Positions 6,056 to 7,282 of a stretch of DNA of 7,282 bases are shown here, in pieces (within the stretch, counting starts at the first letter, position 1; each line of letters opens with the position of its first letter). The translations under genes were made by a program, and so were the position numbers. The DNA is from Pseudomonadota bacterium (lineage in GTDB: Bacteria; Myxococcota; Myxococcia; Myxococcales; Anaeromyxobacteraceae). Under the pieces are notes generated by a model. It was given only the letters and a program-made list of their open reading frames with translations, was not told where the DNA came from and did not search any database. Where the stretch lies: contig JAEYZK010000407.1 in assembly GCA_023428085.1 (NCBI GenBank), positions 1 to 7,282 of the forward strand, read 5' to 3'.

Positions 6056-7282
6056 TCACTTCACGCTGAAGTTCACGCGCGCGCCGGTCGCGCCCTCGCG
6101 CCCCTCGCCGTCCACGAGGAAGAGCCGCGTGTGGTCCACGCCCGCGGCGACGAGCGCCTCGCGCGCCCGCTGCGCGCGCCCGGCGGCGAGCGCGCGGTAC
6201 GCCTCGACGGGCACCTCCTCCGCGGCGACGAGCCGGTCCTCCATCTCCTGCTGCGTGAGCGCCGCAGGGGCCTCGTCGCCGTCCTCGCGCGCCGGCCCGG
6301 GCGCCGGCGGGAACGCCGCGGCGTGGACGAGGCCGACGAACTTCGCGCGCTCCTCGGGCGTGAGCGTCACGTCGTCGGCGCGCGAAGGCGCCGGACGCAG
6401 CGTCGCCGCCTTCGCGCCCCGGAGGCGGCGCTCGAGCGCCGCGCGGCGGAGCGCGGGCCCGTCCTGCGCCGCGTCCGACACGCCCGCGATCTCGAGGCTG
6501 AGCGCGGGCCGCTCCGCGAGCGACCTCGCGAGCAGCGCGAACCGCTCCTCCGCGGCGGGGAGCGGGTCGGAAGCGCCCGGCGTGAACTCCACCGTCGAGA
6601 GGTCGGCGTCGCCGCCGCCCGCCAGCGCCGCGAGCGCGCGGAACGGGGACGTCGTCACCTTGACCAGCACGTTCCGGAGGGTGCGCCAGATGACGCGGCC
6701 GAGCCGGAACTCGGGATCGTCGAGGTTCCCCTCGACCGGCACGTCCAGCAGGATCACGCCGTTCCGATCCTGTAGCAGGGCGAGCGCGAGGCGGACCGGG
6801 AGGTTCGTCGCGTCCGGGCTGTCCGTCCTCTCGCCCAGCGTGAACTGGTTCACGGTCACGACGTTCGTCGCCGCGACGGCCCGGTCCTCGATCCGGTACC
6901 TGAGGTCGAGGTCGAGCTTCCCCTTCTCGATCCCGTAGCCGAGGAACTTGCCGGAGTACGGGCCGAGCGGCGAGAGATCGACGCCCTGCGCGGCGACGGC
7001 GAGCTCCGTGAACGCCGCCTGCTGCAGCGGGTTCAGCGTGCCCGTGACCCGGATCGGGGCCGCGCCCTCCACCTCGAGCCGCACGTCCACCGTCGAGCGG
7101 ATCCTCGGGTCCGAGGAGAGCCGGGTGACCTTCGCCTCGGCCGCGGTGACGTTCACGAGCGCGGGCGGTCGCACCGAGCGATCGACGAGCGCGGCGCGCC
7201 CGCGGACGATCTCGATCGCGCCGATCGCGGTCCGCCACGCGGGGCCCGCGGCCGCGGGGCGCGCCTCCGCTGCGGGCGCGGC
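6056..7282 (-). CDS. DUF748 (AsmA-like) envelope protein, C-terminal part only
   Basis: The reading frame is open to the window edge, so the N-terminus is missing; 408 residues remain. Residue numbers count from the first visible codon. A GTG at 7174 could be taken as a start, but codons before it (AWRTAIGAIEIVRGRAALVD) read as genuine protein, so it is internal. DUF748 hallmarks: GVDLSPLGPYSGKFLGYGIE at 100-119, KGKLDLDLRYRIED at 120-133, NLPVRLALALLQDRNGVI at 160-177, LDVPVEGNLDDPEFRLGRVIW at 179-199, the TSPF segment near 211, and VEFTPG near 231 followed by a helix and a RPALSLEIAGVSD strand. The family is large, beta-rich, AsmA-like and envelope-associated; AsmA-like proteins are linked to lipid transport or outer-membrane upkeep, but this one has no assigned role. 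The end (RAQRAREALVAAGV) resembles an OmpA-type helix. It ends 151 bases before the dctP start, so it is probably a separate unit. Confidence 0.88.
   Translation of the reverse strand, partial: AAPAAEARPAAAGPAWRTAIGAIEIVRGRAALVDRSVRPPALVNVTAAEAKVTRLSSDPRIRSTVDVRLEVEGAAPIRVTGTLNPLQQAAFTELAVAAQGVDLSPLGPYSGKFLGYGIEKGKLDLDLRYRIEDRAVAATNVVTVNQFTLGERTDSPDATNLPVRLALALLQDRNGVILLDVPVEGNLDDPEFRLGRVIWRTLRNVLVKVTTSPFRALAALAGGGDADLSTVEFTPGASDPLPAAEERFALLARSLAERPALSLEIAGVSDAAQDGPALRRAALERRLRGAKAATLRPAPSRADDVTLTPEERAKFVGLVHAAAFPPAPGPAREDGDEAPAALTQQEMEDRLVAAEEVPVEAYRALAAGRAQRAREALVAAGVDHTRLFLVDGEGREGATGARVNFSVK

Noticed and set aside
7172..7174. GTG as the start of the DUF748 gene
   Set aside because: The frame stays open to the window edge with protein-like sequence before it, and the visible part matches only the C-terminal portion of the family.
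5901..7238. A 445-residue minus-strand frame overlapping the DUF748 gene
   Set aside because: It is Arg/Gly/Ala-rich throughout, out of frame with recognisable DUF748 motifs, and overlaps the dctP start.

Overview
This is a very GC-rich stretch (third codon positions almost all G or C). Every convincing gene is on the minus strand, so transcription runs from high to low coordinates. Base composition, a complete branched-chain amino acid ABC cassette with a lipoprotein-type binding protein, and a DUF748/AsmA-like envelope protein suggest a Gram-negative bacterium. A myxobacterium of the Anaeromyxobacter kind is my best guess. That is an inference from style, not a match to a known genome.

Layout in transcription order: (1) 7282-6056, the C-terminal part of a DUF748 (AsmA-like) envelope protein whose start lies outside the window. 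(2) A 151-base gap. (3) 5904-4906, a secreted DctP-type TRAP solute-binding protein with no DctQ or DctM membrane genes beside it. (4) A 205-base gap with a strong GC palindrome just after dctP and a leader in front of the next gene. (5) 4700-3549, a lipoprotein LivJ/LivK-type binding protein. (6) A 59-base gap with a strong hairpin. (7) 3489-2596 livH, 2592-1483 livM, 1496-735 livG and 735-19 livF: two permeases and two ATPases, separated by 3 bases or overlapping by 14 bases and 1 base.

The five liv genes form a complete high-affinity importer. The lipid-anchored binding protein captures the ligand, LivH and LivM form the inner-membrane channel, and LivG and LivF hydrolyse ATP. The family takes up leucine, isoleucine and valine, but relatives bind other amino acids, amides, urea or aromatic acids, so the true substrate is open. 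The TRAP binding protein is an orphan here: it may feed a membrane pair encoded elsewhere or act as a sensor.

I see no clearly novel multi-gene system. The most interesting signals are non-coding. A GGTAT box followed by a CGTG-N-CACG palindrome occurs at almost the same distance upstream of both dctP and livK, which suggests shared regulation. A GC hairpin sits exactly between the binding-protein gene and the permease gene, where expression of the two usually has to be split. No tRNA, rRNA, CRISPR array, transposon or phage gene was seen.
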